Assembly (NCBI RefSeq): GCF_016587415.1
Contig: NZ_BNJI01000001.1
Location: 5,495,501-5,559,500 of the forward strand
Source: Ktedonobacter sp. SOSP1-85
GTDB lineage: Bacteria > Chloroflexota > Ktedonobacteria > Ktedonobacterales > Ktedonobacteraceae
Length of the DNA: 64,000 nucleotides
Direction of reading: 5' to 3'
Below the pieces are notes generated by a model, which worked only from the letters and a program-made list of their open reading frames with translations, searched no databases and was not told the DNA's origin. Both the position numbers and the translations under genes were made by a program. Shown one piece after another: positions 27,801-36,676 of the stretch (within the stretch, counting starts at the first letter, position 1; every line of letters starts with the position of its first letter).

Positions 27801-27860
27801 CCACTGCATTTGAAAGAGCAAAAAGATGGGGAGGAAACTCCCCAGGAAGCTGCCAGCTAA
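24801..27860 (+). CDS. tnpA: Tn3-family transposase TnpA (DDE)
   Basis: 1,019 residues, full length for the family, from a GTG at 24801. The N-terminal part (YLTPEQRHALMQIPADLSD, then RDLDLINQRR.HHNRLGFA) is the DUF4158 DNA-binding domain. The C-terminal half is the Tn3 DDE domain: AWGDGTTSSSDG (first Asp), HYTDTGGSTEQVF (second Asp) and LNKGEALHSLARQLFFGRLGEL (Glu). It should recognise the long terminal repeats and carry out replicative transposition through a cointegrate resolved by the serine resolvase at 33461-34081. No disruption is seen. Confidence 0.97.
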   Translation: MEDVVPFTSRTPTYLTPEQRHALMQIPADLSDREIARYYTFSQRDLDLINQRRRHHNRLGFAVQLAVLRFPGRPWKELDGMPARVLLAIADQVQVPASALALYGKRDNTLYEHLDEIRRTYKLRECGWREYLWLARELLPQAMESDRPLPLIEHALELLRTEGILAPVLTHLERLVWMVLKAAEKRLFRVLTAALTLEHRSKLDGLLHADAGRRGTARLIWLREPPGVTSAKSVKQIVERLQFLRKLDLPALPQTLHQNRVLQLARKCTKYQPQPLLKFKAERRHALLMAHLFELSQDLTDQALDQFDRLLGELMRKGERRQEKHFRLNARTLNSHLAVLTKATEAFLVARTEGDDPVTAVLAKVSETQLQATVDSAKRLLRPENLDSLDLIESRYTPMRQSLLALYRALDFQPVRKSEPALQALEYVSQLAERRKRVTGREQKVGKVTMTAPLGHLTERWRKHAFIGSEIAPNYYEAAAFEALKGRVRSGDIAVSGSRRYRPFEGYLLPAPHFEQLAEKKQTKLAVTEDADTYLVAKQQEITKKLEALQESIGKVEGSLSLDDKGKLYLPALEKEIPASVERLRPRVYAMLPQITLPDLLLELDNWTGFLRPFTHLTSGDAPVGDEKLVLVAALMGMGMNLGLTKMEQSCPYTYRQLSWSVDWHIREETLLAALACLDNFVLSAPLSHAWGDGTTSSSDGMRMSVGVKAANAEYNAKYFGVGRGTNIYVHAADIWMPFGKPQVIGTNEEALYVIDALCNHESDLHIREHYTDTGGSTEQVFALATLLGFRFAPRISDALSRKLYLLDAVGASAPLESLVFEQVNKKLIAEQWEEMQRVASSIRHGTVSASLLMRKLAAYPRQNQVARALTEFGKLERTSFLLEYFRDAALRRRILIGLNKGEALHSLARQLFFGRLGELRDRALEDQIHRASCLHLLIAAIAAWNTIYLTEAFATLRRQGEEISETTVAHIAPLGWEHINLIGKYQFAPQPGRSLENLRPLHLKEQKDGEETPQEAAS

Positions 27861-28033
27861 GGCGATCGTTTCACCTCTCTGTGGAGATCAGGATCACAGA
27901 GAGGTGGAACGTCTTAACGACCGTTTTCGCAAAACAACACGGATATTCTGTGATATGTTCCTTCTGTTTGAAGGGAACAACATATGTACGCCGTGAGGCA
28001 AACAGCTCCGCTTCCTACAAAACCTGTGCAGAT

Positions 28034-28462
28034 TTACCCCACTGTACTGCCAGGATCACCCTGTGCCCCTGAGGCCAGCAATTCAGCGACCGATTGGAGC
28101 AGCGTTTCCAGTTCAAAAGGTTTTCGCAGCGTTCTGAGATGCTTTTTGCCGCAGGCCTCAGGTGATATATCTGCACTCATCAAGATGACAGGGATGTGCC
28201 CACGCCCTTCTCGGCTCCTCAGCCAGTCCGCCAGTTCCAGACCGTTCATCCCAGGGAGATGATAATCCAGGAGCACTAACGCGGGGGCATCCGTTTGCAG
28301 GATACGTTGCGCCATCTCTCCACTGAGGACATGGCACGCCTCATAGGTTTCTTCCCCCTGGAGTACCTCCAGCAGGAGATCGCCTAGGGTGGGATCATCT
28401 TCGACAATGAGAATACGTTTGCTGCGAGTCTGTTCACGACCTGCCTGCTGGCTTCTACACAT
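28034..28462 (-). CDS. Single-domain response regulator (Tn3 passenger)
   Basis: 142 residues from ATG 28462, with GGAGGAAAG upstream; the start overlaps the end of the kinase gene by eight bases, so the two are translationally coupled. Receiver landmarks: ILIVEDDP (acidic pocket), LVLLDYHLPG (phospho-acceptor Asp ~63), ILMSAD (Ser/Thr switch) and RKPF (Lys). No output domain follows, so it works by protein contact or as a phosphate sink. Carriage of a two-component pair inside a Tn3 transposon is unusual. Confidence 0.92.
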   Translation of the reverse strand: MCRSQQAGREQTRSKRILIVEDDPTLGDLLLEVLQGEETYEACHVLSGEMAQRILQTDAPALVLLDYHLPGMNGLELADWLRSREGRGHIPVILMSADISPEACGKKHLRTLRKPFELETLLQSVAELLASGAQGDPGSTVG

Positions 28463-30050
28463 TCCTTTCCTCCTTCGTGTTTCTGAGACTCTCTTCCCGC
28501 ACGGCGGCAAGGGGGAGCGTGACGTGAAAGGTGGATCCTTTTCCCCTCTCGCTTTCGACCCGAATCGTTCCTCCGTGATGCTTGACAATCTCCGCGACGA
28601 TATACAAACCCATCCCCAGCCCCGGAAAGGCACGCTGCTGAGGGGGGACTGCCCGGTAGAAGCGTTCAAAGATTCTTCTTTGCAGTTCTCGTGGGATGCC
28701 AATCCCCTGATCGCGTACACTGATTGTGATTGCCGAGGCCTCGGTGTTAAGCGTCACGTCGATCAGCGGGGCATCTGGAGCATATTTGATGGCATTGCTG
28801 AGTAAATTCAGAAACACCTGTGTGAGCCGATCTCGATCTCCGACCACGAAAGCGGGGGAGGTGGCATGCTGGAGCCCGATGGTATGGGTCGTGTGCATGT
28901 GCTGAATAACGTCCACGACTTCCTTCAGCATCTCATCCAGATCGACCCTCTCGTGCGCATATTCCAGCTTCCCGGCCTGGATGTGTGAGAGGTCGAGTAA
29001 CTCATCAACCAGACGGGTGATGGCATTGAGCTGGGTGTCCATGCGAGCACACACCACCTCCACATTGGGAAGGTCTTGTTTCTCAAGTTTCTTGCGCAAG
29101 AGCTGGGTTTGCAGCTTCAAGGAGGCGAGGGGCGTCTTCAGTTCATGGCTGGCCATGCCCAAAAAGGCATCTTTGCGCTGTTCCAACTCCCGGCGAGCGG
29201 AATTATCCAGGACAAAACCAATCCCTTGCAGCACCTGGTCATGGAAGGCGACGCCTCCCATTAAGACGGGCAGGTGATTGCCATCTTTACATACCAACTC
29301 CGTTTCAAAGGGAGTCGTACATTGCTGAACGACCACTTCCTGGTGAACCTGTTGAGAAAAAGAGGAAGCGAGCGCAGGCGTCATGGTTGCCCAGGGGACA
29401 TTCCGCTGCTGCAGATCTTCTCGGCTGTAGCCGGTCATGTGGAGAAACGTGGTATTGGTATCCACAATCTCATCGCCTTCGGCGCAAAAGATCCCAATGA
29501 TACTGGAGTTCATCAGCGCGTTCACGCGTTCCTGGCTCTGGCGCAAGGCCTCTTCCGTCCGTTTCTGGTCATCGATATCGGTACAGGAGCTCAACCACAA
29601 GACAATCTGCCCGGCTTTATTGCGCAGAGGCACACACCGTGATAAGCACCAGCGATAGGCTCCCGTGCGTCCGTCTCTAAAGCGATATTCAAGCTCATAG
29701 AGTTCTCCTGCTGTAACTGCCTGGCGATGTAGCGCCAGAACACGCTCTTGATCCTCAGGATGAATGTTCTGGAGCCAGACCTCTTGCTCAGCAGGGAAGA
29801 AATCTGTGTGGGGCTGTGTGCGTTGCCTGTCCTGGACAGTTGGGCAGTCAACAAGCTGCTGCAACAGACCCCCCTTCTGCTCTCTCACATGTCGGGCGAG
29901 CAGATCGTGATAGTCGCACCAACGTTGATTTGCGTAGACGAGCGTGCCATCAGGTTGGATGAGCCGGACAAAGTGAGGAAGGGCGTCAATCAATGCCCTA
30001 TAGTCCTCTTTTATTTCTTGATAATTTGTTTTTTCAATAGTAGGTTCCAT
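28455..30050 (-). CDS. PAS-PAS sensor histidine kinase (Tn3 passenger)
   Basis: 531 residues from ATG 30050 (MEPTIEK), preceded by GGGAGAAGAAG. Two PAS domains (~20-165 and ~175-290) are followed by a HisKA domain with FLGMASHELKTPLASLK (phosphorylated His) and a HATPase domain with FLNLLSNAIKYAP (N box), VRDQGIGIP (G1) and GLGMGLYIVAEIVKHHGG (G2). There is no transmembrane segment, so it is a soluble kinase sensing an internal signal through the PAS domains. It probably phosphorylates the adjacent receiver. Confidence 0.95.
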   Translation of the reverse strand: MEPTIEKTNYQEIKEDYRALIDALPHFVRLIQPDGTLVYANQRWCDYHDLLARHVREQKGGLLQQLVDCPTVQDRQRTQPHTDFFPAEQEVWLQNIHPEDQERVLALHRQAVTAGELYELEYRFRDGRTGAYRWCLSRCVPLRNKAGQIVLWLSSCTDIDDQKRTEEALRQSQERVNALMNSSIIGIFCAEGDEIVDTNTTFLHMTGYSREDLQQRNVPWATMTPALASSFSQQVHQEVVVQQCTTPFETELVCKDGNHLPVLMGGVAFHDQVLQGIGFVLDNSARRELEQRKDAFLGMASHELKTPLASLKLQTQLLRKKLEKQDLPNVEVVCARMDTQLNAITRLVDELLDLSHIQAGKLEYAHERVDLDEMLKEVVDVIQHMHTTHTIGLQHATSPAFVVGDRDRLTQVFLNLLSNAIKYAPDAPLIDVTLNTEASAITISVRDQGIGIPRELQRRIFERFYRAVPPQQRAFPGLGMGLYIVAEIVKHHGGTIRVESERGKGSTFHVTLPLAAVREESLRNTKEERNV

Positions 30051-30459
30051 ACTCTTCTTCTCCCTTTTACATACCTCATCCCTGCTGAAGAATCTATCCT
30101 GCTTTGATTCGGCAAATGGTGTCATTCATCATGTATCGCCAGCATTTCTTCTGGTGGATGACCTCTGACTCTCGAAGTATATTGAAAGAGTAGGGGGAAA
30201 ATCATGGATCGAAGGTGACATGGGAAGGCGAGAAGTGAGAATTGGCACCCTGCCTGAAAGTCACAGTGCATAGTTCGGCTTCCTTTGTCGGCGAAGGCGA
30301 ATGCGCAGGGGTGCAACCAGGTACAAGAGCGATGCCCCAGCGAGCGCGGGCGCAGGGATCTCTTTCCTGCACAGGCGGGGCCTGCGCAGGTTCCAAAGCG
30401 TTGACCTCCTTACCTCGAAAAGGGCAAAAGAGGGTACCCTCAATAAAGGGAGAATGATC

Positions 30460-33260
30460 ATGAATTACGAGAATCAGAAACCACACGACAACGGGCCCGA
30501 ACCCGAGCCCACCCCACGCTCGTCTTCTGATTCGCTGCTTGCGACCAAGCTTCTTCCCCCAGTCTCTCCCCATACGCTCATTGCTCGCCCTCATCTCCTG
30601 GCCCTGCTCAATGCCGGACTCAGCCGGCGCCTCATACTCGTCTCCGCCGCTGCGGGCTTTGGCAAAACCACGCTGCTCACCATCTGGGTGCGCTCGTTTG
30701 CTCCAGGGCACCCGAAAGTCTCCTGGGTCTCGCTTGACGCAAGCGACAACGTGCCCATTCAGTTTTGGACCTATGTGCTGACCGCATTGGAACACGGTCA
30801 GCCCGGACTCTCGCTGCTTCCTTTTGCGGCACTCCACGAGACGCCGCACCCCTCCTGGCAAGCGATGCTCACAGTGCTGATCAATGGCTTGGCGAAGCTG
30901 AGCGAACCCCTGGTACTGGTCCTGGACAATTACGAGGAAATGACGGAACCTGCAATCCATGCCCAGCTTGCCTTCCTGCTTGAGCACCTGCCGCCCACCC
31001 TCTGTGTGGTGCTGGCAACACGCAGTGACCCCCCTTTTTCCCTGGCCCGGTTGCGTGCGCGGGCACAGGTCCTGGAATTACGCACCGAGCAGTTGCGTGC
31101 GACCAGCGAGGAGATGACCGCCTTTCTGCGCGGCATGATGGATCTTCGGCTTTCCGAGCAGGACACACAGGAAGTGGACACACGCTTGCAGGGCTGGTGG
31201 GCGGGCATGCAACTGGCAGCGCTCGCTTTGAAGAGGGAGGCGCACTCCACCGATCTGCTGCAACAACTCCAGGGAAACCAGCCGGCTCTTTTCGAGTACC
31301 TGGTGCAGGAGGTGCTGCTCCGCCAGGAAGAGAAGGTGCAGACGTTCCTCTTGCGCACGTCCATCCTTCCTCGCCTGTGCAACTCTCTGTGCAAGGCCGT
31401 CCTGGAGCAGCAGGAAAGCCAGCCCTCCCTGGAGGATTTGGAACGGGCCAATCTCTTTCTGAGCCCTCTGGACTCCGAGCGGCAGTGGTATGCCTATCAT
31501 CCCCGCTGGGCCTCGGCTCTGCGTACGCAGTTAGAGCAGCTCGCCCCCACAGAGGTGCCGCTGCTGCACCTGCGGGCCAGTCAGTGGTATGCGGCACAGC
31601 AGATGCACAGCGAAGCGATCCAACACGCGCTGCAGGCGCAGGCGTGGCCCTGGGCTGCGCAGCTGATGGAACAGATTCCCAGCCAGCGTCTCTTCCTCCT
31701 CGAGTACGCCCTGCTCCCGTCCTGGATTGAACAACTTCCCCGCGAAGTCGTGCGTGAGCGGCCTCGTTTATGCCTGGCCGAGGCTCGGAGCCTGTTCTGG
31801 GTCGCAGATCCAGGGGTCACCGAAAGCTGGGTGCACGATGCCAGATCCGCCTGGACACGAGCCCAACGACGGGAAAAACAACCAGGCAGCGCGCGAGATG
31901 CACAGGAACCAGAGGCACCGCCTTCTCTTCTGGGGAAATTGCCGCATTCCAGGCCGCGATTGCCGCTTTCTATCATGGAGATGCGGGAGCAACGCAAGCG
32001 TTTTGCCAGGAGGCGCTGACCCATCTTGAGGAGCACCAACGGACAATAGCCTGGTCCCAGGCTCAGGCAAACCTCGCGCTCGGACATTTCAAGCCTGCTC
32101 TGCAGCACATACAGACGGAATGGGGCCGGAGCAAAGCGGAGGGGAACCGAGTACTCGAAGGGATGTACTTGCACGAGGCAACACAGGAAATGATACGCAT
32201 GGGCCATTTGCACCAGGCGTGGCAATTCTGCGAGCAGGCCATGCACGTGGTTCAAACCCCGGAGGGGTACCAGCCAGTCTGGGTGTGTTGGCCCTATGCG
32301 GCTCAGGCCTGGCTCTTGCACGAATGGAACCGGTTAGAGGAAGCTCGATCCCTCGCCGAACAGGCCATCGAGCTTGGCGAACAGGCCGAAGCCCTGGCGT
32401 TCTTACCCCTCGGCTACACCCTCTTGATGCGGATTGCCCTCTCGCAAGGGCGTTTGGCGGAGGCACACAAAGCCTTTCAGCAGATGGAATATGCCTGGAG
32501 GGTGATGCCGTCTCCCTATCGCGCGGCGCACTGGAGCAGCGTCGATCAGATGCGTTTCTGGCTGGCACGTGGCGATCTGGAACAAGCACGATACTGGGTA
32601 AGCGATCTGGAGCAGCAAGAACCGCTGGTGTCTCCGCTGGCGCGGGAACGACAGCAGATTGCCCATGTTCGCCTGCTGCTGGCCGAATCCCAACCAGACC
32701 AGGCGTTGACCCTGCTCAGCCCCCTGGTCAAACGAGCAACAGCCATGCAACAGTGGTATTATGTCCTGGAAATGTGGCTCTTGCAGACACAGGCGTACCA
32801 GATGCTCAAGCTCCAGCGAGACGCGTTGTCGCGGCTTTCACAGGCCGTGCATCTGGCCGCACCAGAAGGTTACATCCGTCACTTTGTGGACGAGGGACCC
32901 TCTCTGGCTGCATTGCTCTCCCAGCTCAGAAAACAGGAGCGCCAGACGGAAGATCTCCCCTACCTGGAGACACTTTTGCGTGCGTTCAACGAGCAGCCAG
33001 TGCCCCAGCCAACGCATTTGGAACAAGAGCCATCCCCGAGCCCACGAGCATTGCTGGACCCCTTGAGCGCGCGTGAACAGGACGTGTTACGCCTGCTCGC
33101 ACGCGGTGCCTCGAACCAGAAGATTGCGGAAACCTTGGTGATCGAAGTAGGCACCGTGAAGCATCATGTCACGAATATCCTCAGCAAACTTGAAGCGACC
33201 AATCGCACGCAGGCGGTGGCACGAGCACGAGATCTTGGGCTCCTTACTCAAGGAGAGTAA
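30460..33260 (+). pseudogene. MalT-type LuxR regulator, frameshifted (Tn3 passenger)
   Basis: The start at 30460 has AAAGGGAGA just upstream. Frame one carries the STAND ATPase: Walker A AAAGFGKTTLL, Walker B LVLVLDNYEEM, then the winged-helix and helical repeats, ending at 32019. Near 31920-31935 the homology moves to another frame (SSGEIAAFQAAIAAFYHGDAG), which continues through TPR-like repeats to a C-terminal LuxR helix-turn-helix (LSAREQDVLRLLARGASNQK, then VGTVKHHVTNILSKL) ending at 33260. One missing base explains the break. It is a recent mutation or a sequencing error; no slippery heptamer was seen. A repaired protein would be ~930 residues, normal for MalT-like activators. Confidence 0.85.
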
Positions 33261-33362
33261 GCCTTTTTGCAACTTAACGTTGGCAGCTATGCGCTTCAAA
33301 AGGAGAGGGAATGCGCTTTCTCGAAGAAGACAATCCAAATTGTATGTGTCATAAGGAACGTT

Positions 33363-33422
33363 ATGACCTATACAGAATGGACTGTGTTATACTCTGTATC
33401 ACCTATACAATCTGTATAGGTC
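33363..33422 (+). promoter_or_regulatory. Putative res recombination site
   Basis: ACCTATACAG (33366-33375), TGTTATACTCTGTATCACC and the palindrome ACCTATACA-atc-TGTATAGGT (33401-33421) form clustered inverted motifs just upstream of the resolvase. This is where a Tn3 res site and resolvase autoregulatory operator normally lie. Confidence 0.65.
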
Positions 33423-33460
33423 TTACGGAGAAAAAGAGGTTAAGAGGATACAGTCCAAAA

Positions 33461-34081
33461 ATGAGTCAGACGATCGCCTATCTGAGAACTTCGACGGATA
33501 AACAGGATCTGAATAATCAGAAACTGGAAATCCTGGAATGGGCCAGAAAAAAAGACCTGAAGATCGACGAGTTCGTCGAAATCACCATGTCGTCACGCAA
33601 GACCAGGAAGCAGCGGCGCATCGAAGAAGTCCTGGAAATGCTGACTGACTCTGATACCCTCATTGTCACAGAGCTTTCTCGGCTGGGCCGGAGCACAGCG
33701 GAAGTGATCGCCCTGGTTAATGAACTGGTCGCACGCAATATCCGGGTCATTATCCTTAAGCAGAATCTGGATATTTCCCAGCACGATATGAACTCAAAAA
33801 TCATGATCACTCTCTTCTCGCTCTTCGCGGAGTTGGAGCGCGATCTGATCAGCCTGCGTACGAAAGAAGCGCTGGCCGCCAAAAAACAGCAGGGCAAAAC
33901 CCTTGGCAAACCGAAGGGGACTCTTCAGAAAAGCAAGTTTGACACTGATCTGGAGCGCATCAAAGATCTCCTCAAACTGGGACTCTCGACGCGCAAAATC
34001 GCTACCCTTCTTGAGTACAACAATCACCTTGCGCTCAACACTTATATCACCAAACGCAAGCTTCGTGGGCAAGAGTCGTAA
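33461..34081 (+). CDS. tnpR: Serine resolvase (TnpR-type) of the Tn3 transposon
   Basis: 206 residues from ATG 33461. The resolvase N-terminus reads IAYLRTSTDKQDLNNQ (catalytic Ser in RTSTDKQ), followed by ELSRLGRSTAEVI and LFAELERDLISLRTKEAL (E-helix entry). The C-terminal part, GKTLGKPKG ... LLKLGLSTRKIATLLEYNN, is a helix-turn-helix. It should resolve cointegrates at the adjacent palindromic site. It lies 19 bp inside the right terminal repeat. Confidence 0.93.
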   Translation: MSQTIAYLRTSTDKQDLNNQKLEILEWARKKDLKIDEFVEITMSSRKTRKQRRIEEVLEMLTDSDTLIVTELSRLGRSTAEVIALVNELVARNIRVIILKQNLDISQHDMNSKIMITLFSLFAELERDLISLRTKEALAAKKQQGKTLGKPKGTLQKSKFDTDLERIKDLLKLGLSTRKIATLLEYNNHLALNTYITKRKLRGQES

Positions 34082-34100
34082 CGAGATTTGCTTGAAGGCT

Positions 34101-34193
34101 GGCCACTCTTTGGTTTAGCGGGAACGATTCAGGCTTCTTTTCGACCAGGCCAGCCTTAGCGGGGAAACGTGTACGAAAAAATGTTATCAGGCC
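34101..34193 (-). repeat. Tn3 right terminal inverted repeat
   Basis: 93 bases inverted relative to 24631-24724: the outer 42 are identical, the inner part carries scattered differences and small gaps. Confidence 0.9.
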
Positions 34194-34198
34194 CAGTT
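34194..34198. repeat. Target-site duplication CAGTT (right)
   Basis: The second copy of the 5-bp duplication. It abuts the right transposon end and is followed by the continuation of the rpoC reading frame. Confidence 0.95.
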
Positions 34199-34658
34199 GG
34201 TCTATCGTACAACTGGTGCCTATATACACGATAAACACATTGAACTTATTATTCGTCAAATGCTGCGCTATGTATGCGTAGAGACCTCTGGAGATACGAC
34301 GTTTCTCCCTGAAGATATTATTGATCGTTTCGCATACAATGATGCCAATACACTCATACATGCTAGAGGTAGAGCGCCAGCCACAGCACACCCTATAGTT
34401 CTGGGCCTTATCCCCGCGACCCTTGCAGGAGAGAGCTGGCTAGCGGCAGCCTCGTTCCAGCAAACCACACGAGTGCTTACAGATGCCCTTCTAGGGGGCC
34501 GTATAGACACGCTCAGGGGGATCAAAGAGAATGTCATCCTGGGGAAAATGATACCTGCGGGAACGGGTATTCTGCCTCGTCCGGTACAACCAGCACCGCG
34601 TAAGCGTGGGCGGCCTGCCAAACACAGCAAGGTTGAGACACTGCTCCGATTAATGTAG
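34199..34658 (+). pseudogene. rpoC: RNA polymerase beta' (rpoC) paralogue, 3' part
   Basis: Reads VYRTTGAYIHDKHIELIIRQML, GESWLAAASFQQTTRVLTDA, GIKENVILGKMIPAGTG and a basic tail (PRKRGRPAKHSKVETLL). This is the conserved beta' C-terminus, which precedes the omega-binding tail in other bacteria. It is in frame with 21362-24630 once the transposon and one CAGTT are removed. As it stands there is no start of its own. Confidence 0.93.
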
Positions 34659-34747
34659 GAAAACGTATGCAAGCATAGCGCTCCCACAGCTTTCGTTGTT
34701 GCTGTTTCATCCGTAGGTGCCTCAATGCATCTGATGCATTTTTGGTC

Positions 34748-35911
34748 TTATCCCGCGTCCGCAGCCAAGTTTACGTCATCGCCTGAGCCAATATCGGTGA
34801 CGACTTGATCAATTACCCCGATCAAGTGGAGGGCTTCCCGCAGGATATTCTGGCCAGCATTGTGATCGCGATCTTGCGGGAACTGATCATAGGGACATGA
34901 TGGATTCTGGCACACAAAGATGCGATCTTCGAGCGTCATCGTTTCCCACTTCCACCCGCAACAATGGCAGGTTTTACTCGAAGGAAAGAAGCGCCCGACT
35001 TTGATGACGTGTCCACCACGCTGCTGCACCTTGCTCGTCAAGAGTGTCAACAGTTTGCCGAGTGAGGCATCCGAGAACGAACGAGCCAAACGTCGATTCT
35101 TGAGCAAGCCTTTGAGGTTGAGGGTTTCAATACCAATGATCCCGTAACCGTTCGCAAGCTTGGTCGTCATCTTGTGGAGCACATCATCCCGCATGCAGGT
35201 TATACGGTAGTGGAGGCGCGCCACCTGACGCCGCGCCTTTTCGCGGTTTTTTGATCCTGGTTTTCGGCGATGCAGCCGCTTATTGGCCTGGCGCAATTTC
35301 TTGAGTGCTGTTTTGAGGAACGCTTGGTTCTCGTATCCCTCACCAGTACTCAACGTGGCCAGTCGGTTGAGTCCAACATCGATGCCTACGGCTGCGGGCC
35401 GACTGTTGGGCAGCTCATCAGGCAGTTCTACCGTTATGCTGACGAACCACCAGTCGGCAGTTCTGGTCATGCGTGCCCCTGTCACCTTGCCCACAAAGCG
35501 CAGATTCTCTGCCATATTGACCCATCCAAGTTTGGGGACCCACACCCGGTGATCGCCTACCTCGAACTGGTCGTTGGCAAGGTAAAAGCTCGGTTTGCTT
35601 CGCTTCTTGCTTTTGAAACGCGGGCGGCGCGCCTTCCCTTCAAAGAAGGCCGTAAATGCCTTGGCTATATCCAGAAACGGCTGATCTGAGGCATTTTTGG
35701 TGACTTCCCAGGTCCAGGGAAAGTGCTCCCGCCTGATCTCATTGAACTGCTTCTTAAGCTTGAGTGCGGTGGGCTTCTTACCTGCCTCATATTGCCGATT
35801 CCACTCAGCTAACGCCCAATTCCAGACAAATCGCGCTGTTCCTGCGGCTTTCGCAAAATACACGGCCTGCTCAGGCGTAGGGTGGAGTCTGATCTTGTGC
35901 GCCTTGATCAT
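34748..35911 (-). CDS. tnpB: TnpB of IS607 element
   Basis: 387 residues starting MIKAHKIRLHPTPEQAVYF. RuvC motifs GIDVGLNRLATL, GIIGIETLNLKG and PQDRDHNAGQNI are complete, with zinc-ribbon cysteines CHCCG and CQNPSC. The start overlaps the 3' end of tnpA. It should be an active RNA-guided nuclease. It is only distantly similar to the IS605 TnpBs in this window. Confidence 0.93.
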   Translation of the reverse strand: MIKAHKIRLHPTPEQAVYFAKAAGTARFVWNWALAEWNRQYEAGKKPTALKLKKQFNEIRREHFPWTWEVTKNASDQPFLDIAKAFTAFFEGKARRPRFKSKKRSKPSFYLANDQFEVGDHRVWVPKLGWVNMAENLRFVGKVTGARMTRTADWWFVSITVELPDELPNSRPAAVGIDVGLNRLATLSTGEGYENQAFLKTALKKLRQANKRLHRRKPGSKNREKARRQVARLHYRITCMRDDVLHKMTTKLANGYGIIGIETLNLKGLLKNRRLARSFSDASLGKLLTLLTSKVQQRGGHVIKVGRFFPSSKTCHCCGWKWETMTLEDRIFVCQNPSCPYDQFPQDRDHNAGQNILREALHLIGVIDQVVTDIGSGDDVNLAADAG

Positions 35912-36521
35912 CCGTGATATCCTTTCCCAAAGCCGCTGCTCTGATGAGGTTTTTATGGGAACGCAAGCCGTGAAGTCGCGCTGAGAACACGGTCACGATA
36001 GCGAGCAAATCTCGGACCAATTCTTCTTCTGGAGAGAGTGTTTCGCCATTGATCACGGTGATCTGGGTTCCATGGCGTTCACAAAAGTGCTCAAACCAGT
36101 CGTAGCCAAAGCGAACAAAGCGATCCTGATAGCCGATCACCACCCGCTTGACCAGACCCAGTTCGATTTGTTCGATGACCTGATTAAACCCTTTGCGTTT
36201 GTAATTGAGCGCAGAGCCAATATCTTCCACCCACTGATCGACGTTGATACGCTGCTGCTGACAGTACGCTCGCAGTGCTTCCTTCTGAATGGCGAGATCC
36301 TTCTTCTGACCAGGAGAGGAGACACGCGCATAGGCAATGGTCAGCCCCTGCTCGCTAGAAATCAGCCCGCGATACTGCAAATACTGCTCATGCGTGTAGT
36401 AGCGGCGATTCGTCGGGCTGCGGAATGCGGGCAGGATACCCTTACGATCCCATTTTTGCAAGGTGTTGACCGATTTCCCAATCAACTTCCCGAATTGTTT
36501 GGGTAAATACGTATGCTCCAT
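35871..36521 (-). CDS. tnpA: IS607 serine recombinase TnpA
   Basis: 216 residues. The N-terminus (LPKQFGKLIGKSVNTLQKWD, then PTNRRYYTHEQYL) is a MerR-like helix-turn-helix. The core (IAYARVSSPGQKKDL with catalytic Ser, then RVVIGYQDRFVRFGYDWFE) is a serine recombinase. The C-terminus reaches the catalytic-domain end (LVRDLLAIVTVFSARLHGLRS). The DNA-binding domain preceding the recombinase domain is the IS607 signature. Confidence 0.95.
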   Translation of the reverse strand: MEHTYLPKQFGKLIGKSVNTLQKWDRKGILPAFRSPTNRRYYTHEQYLQYRGLISSEQGLTIAYARVSSPGQKKDLAIQKEALRAYCQQQRINVDQWVEDIGSALNYKRKGFNQVIEQIELGLVKRVVIGYQDRFVRFGYDWFEHFCERHGTQITVINGETLSPEEELVRDLLAIVTVFSARLHGLRSHKNLIRAAALGKDITDDQGAQDQTPPYA

Positions 36522-36676
36522 ATATGCATTTTAACATATGATCCTATCTTTTTCCATACTGTTGAACACTCTTTCAGTATGCTCACTTGCTCCAAGGTTC
36601 GCCAGTGGTATCAAGAGTGAGCCAGAACCACTTCGTGGGGCATTTACCAAGCGTTGATTGAAACGAGATAGCAAGC

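Larger units (their letters stand above)
24631..34193 (+). mobile_element. Complete Tn3-family transposon (9,563 bp) inserted in rpoC
   Basis: Both ends begin GGCCTGATAACATTTTTTCG and match perfectly for 42 bases, then imperfectly to ~93 bases (24631-24724 and 34101-34193). The first ~39 bases end in TAAG, like classical 38-bp Tn3 ends. A 5-bp direct repeat flanks the unit. Contents in order: transposase, response regulator and histidine kinase (minus strand), a frameshifted MalT-type regulator, a putative res site and a serine resolvase. All core mobility parts look intact. Confidence 0.95.
34740..36530 (-). mobile_element. IS607-family insertion sequence
   Basis: A serine-recombinase tnpA and a tnpB overlap by 41 bases on the minus strand, the standard IS607 layout. 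The ends are not resolvable by eye because the family leaves no inverted repeats or target duplication. It lies ~90 bp past the rpoC remnant. Confidence 0.85.

Noticed and set aside
30460..33260. Two separate regulators instead of one MalT-type protein
   Set aside because: The first frame lacks the LuxR output domain, the second lacks a start and ATPase, and the junction is collinear with MalT-like proteins.
33311..33460. N-terminal extension of the resolvase
   Set aside because: It covers the palindromic res-like site and lacks conservation; the resolvase fold begins at MSQTIAYLRTS (33461).
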